This document shows positions 29,509 to 37,552 of a stretch of 64,000 nucleotides of DNA, one piece after another. Position numbers and translations under genes: made by a program. Origin of the DNA: Bifidobacterium actinocoloniiforme DSM 22766 (lineage in GTDB: Bacteria; Actinomycetota; Actinomycetes; Actinomycetales; Bifidobacteriaceae); assembly GCF_001263395.1 (NCBI RefSeq), contig NZ_CP011786.1, positions 124,001 through 188,000 of the forward strand, read 5' to 3'. Each line of letters begins with the position of its first letter. The first letter of the stretch is position 1. The notes below the pieces were generated by a model, which saw only the letters and a program-made list of their open reading frames with translations, was not told where the DNA came from and ran no database searches.

Positions 29509-29525
29509 CATGCTTATTGAGCATG
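29509..29525. promoter_or_regulatory. LTTR box candidate (CATGCT-N5-AGCATG)
   Basis: Perfect 6-bp inverted repeat in the 166-nt divergent space between the cyclophilin-like gene and the LysR gene, matching the T-N11-A form of LysR-family operators. The surrounding bases are AT-rich. Most likely the binding site of the adjacent regulator. Confidence 0.6.
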
Positions 29526-29587
29526 GGTTGTAGGGTTGGCTTGGAACATGCGGTCGACTAGTCGCTGGATATAAAACGAGGTGGGAT

Positions 29588-30469
29588 ATGAACTTACGGG
29601 TCCTGCGCTACTTCCTGGCCATAGTGGAAGAGCGGAGCATCACCGGCGCCGCCGAATACCTGGGCATTTCCCAGCCTTCACTCTCCCGGCAAATCAAGGA
29701 TTTGGAATGCTCGCTGGGTCACAAGCTCTTCGACCGGGGCAGCCGCACGATCACGCTCACCCCAGCCGGTGAGCTTCTGCGCGATCGCGCGCGAGAGATC
29801 GTGCTCTTGGCCGATCGCGCCGAGAGCGAGCTGACCTCCATGGACCAACCGGTCGGAGGGTCCATTTACATCGGCGCCGGCGAGTCCCAGGGTTTCAAGG
29901 TCCTGGCCAAAGCGGCGCGCGGTCTGCGTGAGCGTTTCCCCCAGACCCGTTTCCACATCTACAGCGGCAACAGGGATGCGGTCACCGACCAGCTGGAGTC
30001 GGGGCTCCTGGATTTCGCCCTCGTATTCGAGCCGATAGGCATCACCCACTACTCCTACCTCAACCTGCCTGGAGCCGACCAGTGGGGCCTGCTGATGCCT
30101 CGGGACTGCGAGCTGGCCAGCCATGATGGCGTCACGGCCGAGGATTTGAAAGCCTTGCCGTTGATCGTCTCCCGTCAAGTCCATTTCGATCGCGAGTTCA
30201 GCGGCTGGGGGAGCCTGATCGAGGAGGACCTGGACATCGTGGGCACCTACAACCTGCTCTACAACGCTTCCTTATTCGTCGCCCAAGGCTGCGGCTACGC
30301 CCTGGGCCTGGACGGGATCATCAACGTCACCGGCGAGAGCAACCTGGCCTTCCGCCCGCTCAAGCCCCGGCTGACCTCCCGCATGAACCTGGTATGGAAG
30401 GCCGACCGCCGCTTCACCCCCGCCGCCCGCGCCTACCTGGATTTTCTGCAAGGAAGTCTGGCCTTGTAG
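29588..30469 (+). CDS. LysR-family transcriptional regulator
   Basis: 293 aa. Winged helix-turn-helix at the N-terminus: LRYFLAIVEERSITGAAEYLGISQPSLSRQIKDLE, with the linker FDRGSRTITLTPAGELL. The rest is a type 2 periplasmic-binding-like effector domain (IYIGAGESQGFKVLA...FHIYSGNRDAVTDQLESGLLDFALV). Probably controls itself and the divergent cyclophilin-like/dehydrogenase pair through the LTTR box at 29509. ATG with GAGGTGGG upstream. Followed by a hairpin. Confidence 0.9.
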   Translation: MNLRVLRYFLAIVEERSITGAAEYLGISQPSLSRQIKDLECSLGHKLFDRGSRTITLTPAGELLRDRAREIVLLADRAESELTSMDQPVGGSIYIGAGESQGFKVLAKAARGLRERFPQTRFHIYSGNRDAVTDQLESGLLDFALVFEPIGITHYSYLNLPGADQWGLLMPRDCELASHDGVTAEDLKALPLIVSRQVHFDREFSGWGSLIEEDLDIVGTYNLLYNASLFVAQGCGYALGLDGIINVTGESNLAFRPLKPRLTSRMNLVWKADRRFTPAARAYLDFLQGSLAL

Positions 30470-30496
30470 GCCCTCGGCTATTTTTAAAAAGGAGAA

Positions 30497-30530
30497 GGGT
30501 CTCACATGGCCGTAAAGCAGTGAGAGACCC
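30497..30530 (+). terminator. Hairpin after the LysR gene
   Basis: GGGTCTCAC and GTGAGAGACCC pair with a small bulge, 28 nt past the stop. No T-run follows. It marks the edge of the GC-rich backbone. Confidence 0.55.
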
Positions 30531-30554
30531 AATGCGATTATGCCTTGACTTGGC

Positions 30555-30970
30555 CTAGAGTCTGTTTTTCATCCATTCCAATACTAGTTGTATGGCTTTG
30601 TCGCTGCGGAAGCCATATGAGGCATGACTGGCCTGATCCAGCTTGTAGAAGGTCACGTCTTTGCCCAAGGCCCGCATGGCGACACGGAGCTATTCTCCCC
30701 GAATCCGCACCCAATGTGCCGGCTTGGGCGCGGATGAATCTTATAGCGGTTTTCGCGTCTTGCGTCTGCGCGGCGAAGGGGGTCTCCTCGCTGGGGCGAT
30801 ATTCTGGCACTGCCACCATGTAGCCTTTTTCGCATAGCCGGGTGTGCAGGCCGTTGAAGCTAAGCGGATCAGGCTTGTGGAAAGCCGCACCCCGTAAGAA
30901 GACTATTACCGGCCAACCGCTTACCGGCTTGTTATCGGGCCTGTTCGGGTCATGATGGATATTCGGCCTT
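30555..30970 (-). pseudogene. Alpha/beta hydrolase (esterase-like), broken; nucleophile region deleted
   Basis: On the minus strand the upstream piece reads NIHHDPNRPDNKPVSGWPVIVFLRGAAF, then GYMVAVPEYRPSEETPFAAQ, then AIRFIRAQAGTLGADSGRIA, a BD-FAE/esterase-like hydrolase up to just before the usual V-W-G-x-S-A-G elbow. It then shifts frame near 30690 and resumes at RALGKDVTFYKLDQASHASYGF, which contains the catalytic-His region, ending at a stop at 30555. The segment carrying the GxSxG Ser and the acid is gone, and the 5' end is also interrupted (in-frame stop before H-P-R-P). Clearly non-functional. Confidence 0.8.
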
Positions 30971-31005
30971 GGATGTCGCTCCCTTCAATGGGCATAGTAG
31001 AATCC

Positions 31006-31504
31006 CTTTTGAACTATAACGAAAATATGCGTTCATGCATTTAATCTGCAGCAGCATGACTATTAAGCCAGTCGTATGCATACAAATGGTGAAACCCTTT
31101 GCGGATTGGCTATTTGTCTCACGCAGCGCATCGCCTGTTCAACAAAATTCGGAGATTCTATATTAATAAAAATAATACATAATATCGTAGTGCTGAACAG
31201 CGGATATTCCGGATTTTGTTAAAACCAAACAAGGTTAAAAGTTTTTATGGACCGGATATTGAACCACTCAGCAATAATGCCCTGATAACGCAGATGGCGC
31301 ATGCGGATATTAGGCGTTGCCACAATCTGTCGAGTCAAAGTTCTTTGTTCAACGGATGCCAGGCGGATTCGAACCGGGACCCCAGCTTAAAGAGCGCACT
31401 ACCCTTACTGTTGAGACGGAACGGCAGCAATGCCTCACATGCACACTTTCATGACTTAGGAGTCCATTCTGTTTGCCATTAAGTGTTTAAGCTGCAGCAC
31501 GGAG
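31006..31504. other. AT-rich gene-free stretch with imperfect inverted repeats
   Basis: About 500 nt without a supported gene, clearly more AT-rich than the backbone. AACAAAATTCGGA (31141-31153) and TTCCGGATTTTGTT (31207-31220) form an imperfect inverted repeat. The last third holds the tRNA-like fragment listed separately. It could be an old integration boundary. Confidence 0.5.
31354..31413 (-). other. Decayed tRNA-like fragment
   Basis: On the minus strand, GGGTAGTGCGCTC followed by a T-arm-like GGTTCGAATCC and GGCATCC looks like the 3' half of a tRNA gene. Only about 15 nt separate the D-arm-like and T-arm-like parts, too few for an anticodon arm and variable loop, and the T stem is mismatched, so it cannot be a working tRNA. 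Confidence 0.35.
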
Positions 31505-31864
31505 CTACCTCATGACAATCGGGAAGCCATGCGTGAGGAAGAGTCCAAACGCCAGCGCAACCACCGCCAACACGATCGGTGTCAGAATTGCCACAGCGGA
31601 CGCGGCGTCCTTGCTCTTCCTGGCGAAGCCTATCTCAGCCAAGGCGATCATGACGAGCGCCAGGATGATTTTGACGACCAACAGCACATCGACATGGGGC
31701 CAACTGCGCGCAAGCATGAGCACCCCGCTCAGGATGATGAGGATATAGCACACGCGGGCGATCATCGCCCATCCCCTGGTCATTTTCGCCGGCCCCAGCA
31801 ATCCCGCCGCCACCGAGACAACCAAAACCACACCACCGAACAAATGCATCCAGACCCAGACCAT
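31505..31864 (-). CDS. YisL/DUF1516-like four-helix membrane protein
   Basis: About 119 aa with four hydrophobic helices: WVWMHLFGGVVLVVSVAAGLL, a YILIILSGVLMLA helix, VDVLLVVKIILALVMIALAEIGF and AILTPIVLAVVALAFGLFL. The H-L-F and K-I-I-L-A-L positions match the small YisL (DUF1516) family of unknown function. The start is the ATG at 31864 with a strong GGGGAGG Shine-Dalgarno; an upstream frame extension to 31918 has none. Alone on this strand; the next minus-strand gene upstream starts at 32468. Confidence 0.7.
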   Translation of the reverse strand: MVWVWMHLFGGVVLVVSVAAGLLGPAKMTRGWAMIARVCYILIILSGVLMLARSWPHVDVLLVVKIILALVMIALAEIGFARKSKDAASAVAILTPIVLAVVALAFGLFLTHGFPIVMR

Positions 31865-32093
31865 ATCTACCTCCCCATAGCGCCCGCCGCCACAACACCT
31901 TCCCTCAAAATACACCAATCCGCGTCCTCCTTGGAATGTCGCGGCGGACGCAACTACGCTTCGGCCGGGACTCCGTCATCTTCCCGCCAGCCAACCATCG
32001 TCCATCGCGCAACCTCATCCGTCGCAACCTCATCACCACAGCCGTCGGCACGGGGCAGGGAAGCATCGGCCCATGAGCGCAAATCAGAACGTT

Positions 32094-32468
32094 TCAGGCA
32101 TGATCCTGGAAAACGCCTCTGGCTACATTGACGGCATTGATGACCCTCGGGAATCCCACATACGGCACCGTCTGAAGGATGGCCTGAACGATCTCCGCCT
32201 GCGTCAGCCCCACATGCAGGGCGGCCGCGATATGGACCTTCAACTGTGGTTCGGCGCCGCCTTGGGTCACGAGACTACCCAAGGTGACGAGCTCACGTTG
32301 CTTGGCATCCAGCCCGTCGCTCGCATACACATCACCGAACGCGAATTCGACGATCCACCGCCCCAGCTCGGGCGCTATGTCTTGCAACGAATCGACGACG
32401 GCCTGGCCTCCTTCCCCATCGATCGTTTCTAATATCCTCGAACCGCGTTCGAATCGTGACTCCGTCAT
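32094..32468 (-). CDS. Carboxymuconolactone decarboxylase-family protein
   Basis: About 124 aa, all helical. LGRWIVEFAFGDVYASDGLDAKQRELVTLGSLVTQGG followed by LKVHIAAALHVGLTQAEIVQAILQTVPYVGFPRVINAV is the CMD-domain pattern (R-E-L...H-x-x-A-A-L-x-x-G-x-t-x-x-E). The CxxC pair of AhpD-type peroxidases is absent, so a peroxidase role is unlikely; the real reaction is unknown. The ATG at 32468 is seven bases after AAGGA; another ATG six bases upstream overlaps that site. Divergent from a MerR gene, which probably regulates it. Confidence 0.82.
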   Translation of the reverse strand: MTESRFERGSRILETIDGEGGQAVVDSLQDIAPELGRWIVEFAFGDVYASDGLDAKQRELVTLGSLVTQGGAEPQLKVHIAAALHVGLTQAEIVQAILQTVPYVGFPRVINAVNVARGVFQDHA

Positions 32469-32498
32469 GTTCATTCCTTCACCTTGATGTTCATGGTC

Positions 32499-32520
32499 GT
32501 TCACAGAGTAAAGTATGAAC
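32499..32520. promoter_or_regulatory. Candidate MerR operator (GTTCA-N12-TGAAC)
   Basis: Inverted repeat with perfect 5-bp arms in the 80-nt space between the divergent CMD and MerR genes, overlapping TTTACT/AGTAAA elements. MerR-family regulators bind such dyads within long-spacer promoters. It is probably the site through which the MerR gene controls the CMD gene. Confidence 0.55.
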
Positions 32521-32548
32521 CAGGGTTCAGGGCAAACGGGGAGCGGTC

Positions 32549-32896
32549 ATGAGAATCAGCGAAGTAGCGGGTAAGGTGAATCTGCCCATATCCACACTGC
32601 GCTACTACGAGCGCCGGGGGATTGTGCAACCAGAGCGATCCTTGGAAGGATACCGGGATTATACTGAGAGCGACCTTGCCTGGATCGCTTTCGTGCAACG
32701 TCTCCTGGAGGTAGGCATGCCCCTGGTCCAGGTGGAGGAATATTCCCGCTTGCGCAAGCAGGGCGACTCAACCATCCCGCGACGTCTGGAGATGCTCTAT
32801 TCCCAACGTGAACGGCTTCAGTCGAAAATGCGGGAACTCCAGGAGCAAATGGGCTTCATCGACCGGAAGATCGACACCTACCAGCGGATGATGTGA
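32549..32896 (+). CDS. MerR-family transcriptional regulator
   Basis: 115 aa. N-terminal winged helix MRISEVAGKVNLPISTLRYYERRGIVQPERS, then DLAWIAFVQRLLEVGMPLVQVEEYSRL, and a C-terminal coiled-coil (RRLEMLYSQRERLQSKMRELQEQMGFIDRKIDTYQRMM) for dimerisation. There are no conserved metal-binding cysteines, so it resembles the AdhR/YfmP-like, aldehyde- or stress-responsive group. ATG with GGGAGCGG upstream. Divergent from the CMD gene. Confidence 0.88.
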   Translation: MRISEVAGKVNLPISTLRYYERRGIVQPERSLEGYRDYTESDLAWIAFVQRLLEVGMPLVQVEEYSRLRKQGDSTIPRRLEMLYSQRERLQSKMRELQEQMGFIDRKIDTYQRMM

Positions 32897-33114
32897 CATC
32901 GCGGCGCACTACGGCCGAACATGCATCACGGCTCGGTGCGCATCGGACCGGCTGCCTCGCCGCGGCCGTGACTTACAAGGCCGAACAGACCCGTCCTGGG
33001 AGATTCTCTCGTGCCCTATATCGAAGTGATTATGGCTGTACTGCCAAACCATCAAGGCTTGAAAGTATTCCACGTTAATGCTGATCAAAGAACAATGTGA
33101 AAGGAGAACGCAAT

Positions 33115-33306
33115 ATGTTGACTGCTAAAGATGTAGCAAATGTAGATTGGGATTAGGCTCAAAGGTTCTCTGGCGAAGAAGGTCAATGCATGCTCGACGG
33201 CATACTGATGCGGGCTTCCGGAGCTGAAACCCCGAGAATGCGAAGCAAATATTATTTGGCCAGGGTCGCCCCCGTTTGGGTGACGGTCCGCGAGAAGAGA
33301 CAGTAA
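33115..33306 (+). pseudogene. Short gene start with strong Shine-Dalgarno interrupted by TAG
   Basis: AAAGGAG lies close before an ATG; the frame reads MLTAKDVANVDWD, then TAG (33154-33156), then stays open for 49 more codons (AQRFSGEEGQCMLDGILMRASG...VTVREKRQ) to TAA. The good ribosome-binding site and open continuation suggest a degraded gene, but I do not recognise the protein, and a genuine 13-residue peptide is also possible. Confidence 0.35.
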
Positions 33307-33453
33307 GAGACAGTATCGGCGATCTTGAAAATGCCCAAGTCAGTGAGAGGTCCCGTGGATGTCCAGTACAAGAAGAAAGGGTATGCTCACCGCTCTGAAT
33401 ACTTGCGCGATTTGATTTTCGTTGATCTTACAAGTACTGCCCAGCATGCATAG

Positions 33454-33545
33454 TGGGGCGGCTGCCCCAAGCCCTGTCGAGCTGGACAGCTCGACCATCA
33501 ATGCCTCCGGCGGCTGCCGCGTGGCATGAGCTTTGCTCATGCCAC
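33454..33545. repeat. Cluster of three perfect short hairpins
   Basis: Within 92 nt: TGGGGC-GGCT-GCCCCA (33454-33469), GTCGAGCT-GGAC-AGCTCGAC (33476-33495) and GTGGCATGAGC-TTT-GCTCATGCCAC (33521-33545). Each has perfect arms of 6, 8 and 11 bp with loops of 3-4. Just after, GATGAGCAAAGCTC partly repeats the third loop region. It could be a structured RNA or mobile-element end debris. Confidence 0.7.
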
Positions 33546-34052
33546 TTGCCTTGCGATGAGCAAAGCTCGATGACGAATCTGAATGCGAGTATTACAAAAT
33601 TAGATGGTAACTATATTTTAGTTTTTACATAGTTGCCGGCTAAACCAAGTTTTGTTTCTTACTTTTACTAAGTTATTCTGCAGTGCTTCTTCTTGGTGGA
33701 TATCCATAGTAGGGATAATGGTTATAGGGTATGTCGTGCCCAGTTGCTAGCTGGAACCATGAGTACCTGTGACCTAGTGTGTTAATACTGTTTTTCAGAT
33801 TGTAAGGCATATGTGGCCACCCCGAACTGAGTTGCATATCTGAAGGCTGTATAGAATTCCCTATAGCTGCTGTAAAAGCAGAGCAATTGTTCATGCTTGC
33901 CGAAGCCATGGGCTTCGACGGGGCGACTTGCTTTGATCGGAGGATGCTCCTATACTGCGATAACTGAGACCGGTTACAGTCTTAGTGGGCCACGGAGGCG
34001 CGCTTCCGTTGGCCGATTGTGCAGTGCATGCAAAGAAGCAGAAAGGAGAACG

Positions 34053-35045
34053 ATGGCTGACATCCATAATCCCATCGTCCTGCAAAGGGCTGACCCGTAT
34101 GTCATAAGGTTTGATGGCATCTACTATTTCACTGGTTCCTACCCGAGCTTCGACAGGATCGCCCTGCGGAAGGCGGATCGGCTGGACGACTTACAAACGG
34201 CAGAGGAGACCGTGATCTGGCGCAAGCATGAGACCGGTCCCATGAGCCACTTAATCTGGGCGCCCGAACTGCACCGGATTGACGACAAGTGGTACATCTA
34301 CTTCGGCGCCGCCCCCAACGACGGCCAATCCGACGACACCTTCAACCACCGCATCTTCTGCCTGGAGAACGAGGCTGAGGACCCCACCACTGGCAACTGG
34401 ATCGAGCGCGGCAAGGTCGATACCGGCATGGACACTTTCAGTCTGGATGCCACCAGCTTCGAGTTCGACGGCAGCCAGTATCTGGTCTGGGGCCAGCAGG
34501 ACCTTCGAATCGATGGGCATTCCAACCTCTATATAGCCCGCATGGCCAACCCCTGGACCCTGGCCACCGAGCCGGTCATGCTCGCCAAGCCGGAATTCGA
34601 TTGGGAGTGCATACGCTTCAAGGTCTGCGAGGGACCTGCGGTCATCATGCACGCAGGTCGTATTTACATCACCTACTCGGCATCCGGCACTGGTCCTGAG
34701 TACGCGATGGGGATGCTGACCGCCAGCCTGGACTCCAATCTGCTGGATGCCTCTTCCTGGAGCAAGTCGCCTCAGCCTGTGTTCACGACAAACGCAGAGG
34801 CGCACATGTACGGCCCTGGTCATAACTCCTTCACTAAGGCGGAGGACGGAGTGGCCGATGTGATGGTCTACCACGTGCGCAATTACACCAAGATCGAGGG
34901 CGATCCCTTGAATGAGCCCAACCGCCACGCCTGTGCCAAGACCATCTCCTGGAGCGAGTCTGGCCCGGTTTTCGGCAAGCCTGAGGCCATGACCCGTTGG
35001 GTGCCGACCGGTCGGGATGTGCTGCCTCCCGACGGCTCCCACTGA
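34053..35045 (+). CDS. Glycoside hydrolase family 43 enzyme, probable intracellular alpha-L-arabinofuranosidase
   Basis: 330 aa, five-bladed beta-propeller family. The three GH43 carboxylates are visible: base Asp14 in RADPYV, pKa-modulating Asp132 in SLDATSFEF, and acid Glu193 in CEGPAVI. MSHLIWAPELHRIDDKWYIYFGA and the overall sequence look like the subfamily releasing arabinose from arabinan or arabino-oligosaccharides (GH43_26-like); subfamily is inferred. No signal peptide, so it acts on imported sugars. The ATG at 34053 has AAAGGAG; an open frame back to 33897 is not conserved. Forms a module with the following symporter and LacI gene. Confidence 0.85.
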   Translation: MADIHNPIVLQRADPYVIRFDGIYYFTGSYPSFDRIALRKADRLDDLQTAEETVIWRKHETGPMSHLIWAPELHRIDDKWYIYFGAAPNDGQSDDTFNHRIFCLENEAEDPTTGNWIERGKVDTGMDTFSLDATSFEFDGSQYLVWGQQDLRIDGHSNLYIARMANPWTLATEPVMLAKPEFDWECIRFKVCEGPAVIMHAGRIYITYSASGTGPEYAMGMLTASLDSNLLDASSWSKSPQPVFTTNAEAHMYGPGHNSFTKAEDGVADVMVYHVRNYTKIEGDPLNEPNRHACAKTISWSESGPVFGKPEAMTRWVPTGRDVLPPDGSH

Positions 35046-35136
35046 GAGCGGCACTGACGGCATCGTAAGGCCGCGACTTGCGGCGAGCTGGCGGCGGCCA
35101 GTCAAATACCAACGACGGAAGGCGACACACACCATC

Positions 35137-36420
35137 ATGAAATCCTTACGCAAACCAATCTTCTGGAACTTCGGGCTCCTTTATTTCTTCTACTTCGCCA
35201 CCTGGCAGCTTTCAGCCACGTTCCTGCCCATGTGGTTGCAGGACACAGCCGGCATGAACGCCACCCACATCGGCATGCTCAACACAATCGCCGCAGTGGG
35301 CGCACTGATCCTGCAGCCCATCTTCGGCCCCTTGCAGGATAAGCTGGCCCTGCGCAAGAACCTCTTCTACTTCGTGGTCATATGCATCCTCTTCCTGGGC
35401 CCTCTGTTCAACTGGGTCTTCCTGCCGCTGATTCATACCAACGAAATCGTCGGCGCGGTCGCGGCCGGAGCCTATCTGAGCCTGTGCCTGAACGGCGGCG
35501 TGGGTATTATCGAAGCCTACAATGAACGCTCCTCGCGAGCCTATGGCTTCGAGTACGGCCACGCCCGCCTCTTCGGCTCCCTGGCCGGCGCCTGCGCCTC
35601 CTTCGTAGGGGGTTACATGTACTCAGCCAATCCCTCCTCGATTTTCTGGGGCATGACCTTCTGCGGCGCTGTGCTGATTGTGCTGATCAGCCTGGTGCGC
35701 GTGCCCAAGGATGCTATGGAGCGCGCTGAGGGCGTGGACGCTGAGGGCGGCGAGGAGGACCTGGCGATCAGCAAGGACGACTTCGCCCGGAACACGTGGG
35801 CTAACCGCAGCTTCTGGGGCCTGGTCCTGCTGATCATCGGTTCGGCCACCATGTATGACGTCTTCGATCAGCAGTTCGCCAACTACTTCTCCAAGATGTT
35901 CGTGGAGTCCAACATGGGAACTCTGGCCCAGGGCGAGGCTTTGTTCGCCAAGGTCGTCTCTGTGCAGATCCTGCTTGAGGCCTTCTTCATGCTCTTCATG
36001 CCGGCCTTGATTAACAAGATCGGCGCCAAGACCGGTCTGATCATCTACGGCACGATCCTGTTCGTGCGCGTGTTGGGTTGCGCCTTCATCCCGAACGTGC
36101 CGATGCTGATCTTCTGGCGTCTGCTGGCCTCGTTGGAGATGCCCTTCATGCTGGTTTCGGTCATGAAGTACATCACGCGCGTCTTCGATAAGAAGATGTC
36201 CGCCACGGTATACATGTACGGTTTCGGCACCGCCAAGCAAATCGGCGTCTCCATCTTCTCAATCGCCATGGGAGCCATGATCACCGGCATGGGATTCAAG
36301 CACGCTTACCTGGCGCTGGCCATAGTGATCGCGGTCTTGATTATCCTGGGCTCCTCGCTGATGCGTTCGGACAGCAAGGTCATTCGTTCCACCGCCGCCA
36401 AGGGGTCGGTCGCCGACTGA
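35137..36420 (+). CDS. LacY-type oligosaccharide:H+ symporter (MFS)
   Basis: 427 aa, 12 membrane helices. It aligns by eye with E. coli LacY: helix 1 FWNFGLLYFFYF, the loop QPIFGPLQDKLALRKNL, and helix 4-5 NGGVGIIEAYNERSSR...FEYGHARLFG, which keeps the Glu and Arg corresponding to LacY Glu126 and Arg144 in sugar binding. It probably imports an arabinose-containing di- or oligosaccharide for the GH43 enzyme upstream (91-nt gap, same operon). ATG at 35137; GGAAGG lies about 13 bases upstream, a weak ribosome-binding site. Confidence 0.85.
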   Translation: MKSLRKPIFWNFGLLYFFYFATWQLSATFLPMWLQDTAGMNATHIGMLNTIAAVGALILQPIFGPLQDKLALRKNLFYFVVICILFLGPLFNWVFLPLIHTNEIVGAVAAGAYLSLCLNGGVGIIEAYNERSSRAYGFEYGHARLFGSLAGACASFVGGYMYSANPSSIFWGMTFCGAVLIVLISLVRVPKDAMERAEGVDAEGGEEDLAISKDDFARNTWANRSFWGLVLLIIGSATMYDVFDQQFANYFSKMFVESNMGTLAQGEALFAKVVSVQILLEAFFMLFMPALINKIGAKTGLIIYGTILFVRVLGCAFIPNVPMLIFWRLLASLEMPFMLVSVMKYITRVFDKKMSATVYMYGFGTAKQIGVSIFSIAMGAMITGMGFKHAYLALAIVIAVLIILGSSLMRSDSKVIRSTAAKGSVAD

Positions 36421-36443
36421 CCGTAAGCCGGTTGTACTATGGG

Positions 36444-36483
36444 GAAGGTCCTACGCTTCGCTCTGGCGCGGCGTGGGACCTTC
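36444..36483 (+). terminator. Hairpin after the symporter gene
   Basis: GAAGGTCCTACGC and GCGTGGGACCTTC pair with one mismatch around a 14-nt loop, 24 nt past the stop. It separates the symporter from the LacI gene. Confidence 0.7.
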
Positions 36484-36538
36484 GTCCGTTGTCAGGCGCC
36501 AGGCCTGGCCTGAAAGAGTTTAGTCGGAGGGGCAGGCC

Positions 36539-37552
36539 TTGAGCGGCAAGAAGATGACCATCAGGGACATAGCGCAGGAGGCTGGCGTCTCCCGGGCTAC
36601 GGTCTCGCGCTACCTGAATGGCGGACACTGGGTTAGCGAGCAGGCAGCCGCGAAGGTGCAGGCCGTCATCGACCGCACGGATTACGTAGCGAATGAGCGA
36701 GCGCGGTCCCTGGCCACGGGCCGTTCCAACTCGGTGGCGTTCCTACTGGGTGAACCTCAGGAGCTGCTGTTCGCAGACCCGAACTTCTCCACCCTTCTGC
36801 GGGCCATCGCCGATGAACTGGGGCGCAAAGGCATGTCCTTGATTATGATGACTACCGATAACCAGGAGGAGAACAAGCGCAACCTGAAGTTCCTGCGAGG
36901 GGGTCATGTGGACGGCGTGCTCTTAGTGGCCTGGCACTATGGGGTGCGCAAGGGGCTGATTCATTCCCTGCACGCGATGGATATGCCGTTTGTAGTCGCT
37001 GAGTGCCCGGAGGTGGACAGCGATTCGACCAGCTATGTGCATGTGGATGACTACCATGGGGCGGCCCGGGCCACGCACTATCTACTGGAGCGTGGCGCCA
37101 AGTCCGTAGCCATGATCGCCGGACCGGAGGGGCCTACCGGCGCCCTGGAGCGTGTGCGGGGCTTCGAGGACGCCATGCGCTCCCGGGGTCAGAACCCCGA
37201 GTGGATCGAGCGGGGCGATTATTCCAAAGCCAGTGGTTACGATGCTGCGCTCAGACTCCTGAAGCGGGCCCCTCAGGTCGATGGTCTCTTCGTCGCTTCC
37301 GATTTGATGGCGATTGGTGCCATGCAAGCCTTGCGTTCCCAAGGCCGCGACGTGCCAGCGAACGTGCAGGTGATCGGCTTCGATGACCAGCAGCTGGCGC
37401 AAATCTCCGAGCCTCCACTGACCACCCTGCGCCAGCCTTTCGGCGAGATCGGTCGTAAGATGGTTGACCAACTGATTGACCTGATTCATGGAGGCTCCCC
37501 AGTAGGCACCATCCTCCCGCTGGAGCTGGTGGTCCGCCAAACCACCCGTTGA
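36539..37552 (+). CDS. LacI-family transcriptional repressor
   Basis: 337 aa. Helix-turn-helix TIRDIAQEAGVSRATVSRYLNGGHWVSEQAAAKV with the hinge helix ANERARSLATGRSNSVAFLL, then a sugar-binding periplasmic-type domain (GHVDGVLLVAWHYG, FVASDLMAIGAMQALRSQGRDVP, IGFDDQQLAQISEPPLTTLRQP). TTG at 36539 follows GGAGG by eight bases; ATG at 36554 is the alternative. It likely represses the GH43-symporter operon in response to its sugar. Confidence 0.88.
   Translation: MSGKKMTIRDIAQEAGVSRATVSRYLNGGHWVSEQAAAKVQAVIDRTDYVANERARSLATGRSNSVAFLLGEPQELLFADPNFSTLLRAIADELGRKGMSLIMMTTDNQEENKRNLKFLRGGHVDGVLLVAWHYGVRKGLIHSLHAMDMPFVVAECPEVDSDSTSYVHVDDYHGAARATHYLLERGAKSVAMIAGPEGPTGALERVRGFEDAMRSRGQNPEWIERGDYSKASGYDAALRLLKRAPQVDGLFVASDLMAIGAMQALRSQGRDVPANVQVIGFDDQQLAQISEPPLTTLRQPFGEIGRKMVDQLIDLIHGGSPVGTILPLELVVRQTTR

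Larger units (their letters stand above)
32897..34052. other. Long gene-poor stretch with a hairpin cluster and a broken short gene
   Basis: About 1.15 kb. It contains a short interrupted reading frame with a strong ribosome-binding site (33115), three tight hairpins (33454-33545) and an AT-rich tract (33580-33880) in which I recognise no gene. A minus-strand frame of 78 codons at 33673-33909 has no recognisable similarity and no clear ribosome-binding site. The last 150 nt supply the GH43 promoter and leader. Confidence 0.5.

Noticed and set aside
31354-31413. Possible functional tRNA on the minus strand
   Set aside because: The T-loop sequence is good, but there is no room for an anticodon arm and the T stem is mismatched; kept only as a decayed fragment.
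33673-33909. A 78-codon minus-strand frame in the AT-rich tract
   Set aside because: No ribosome-binding site, no recognisable family and unusual composition (many Tyr/Pro/Ser); not supported as a gene.
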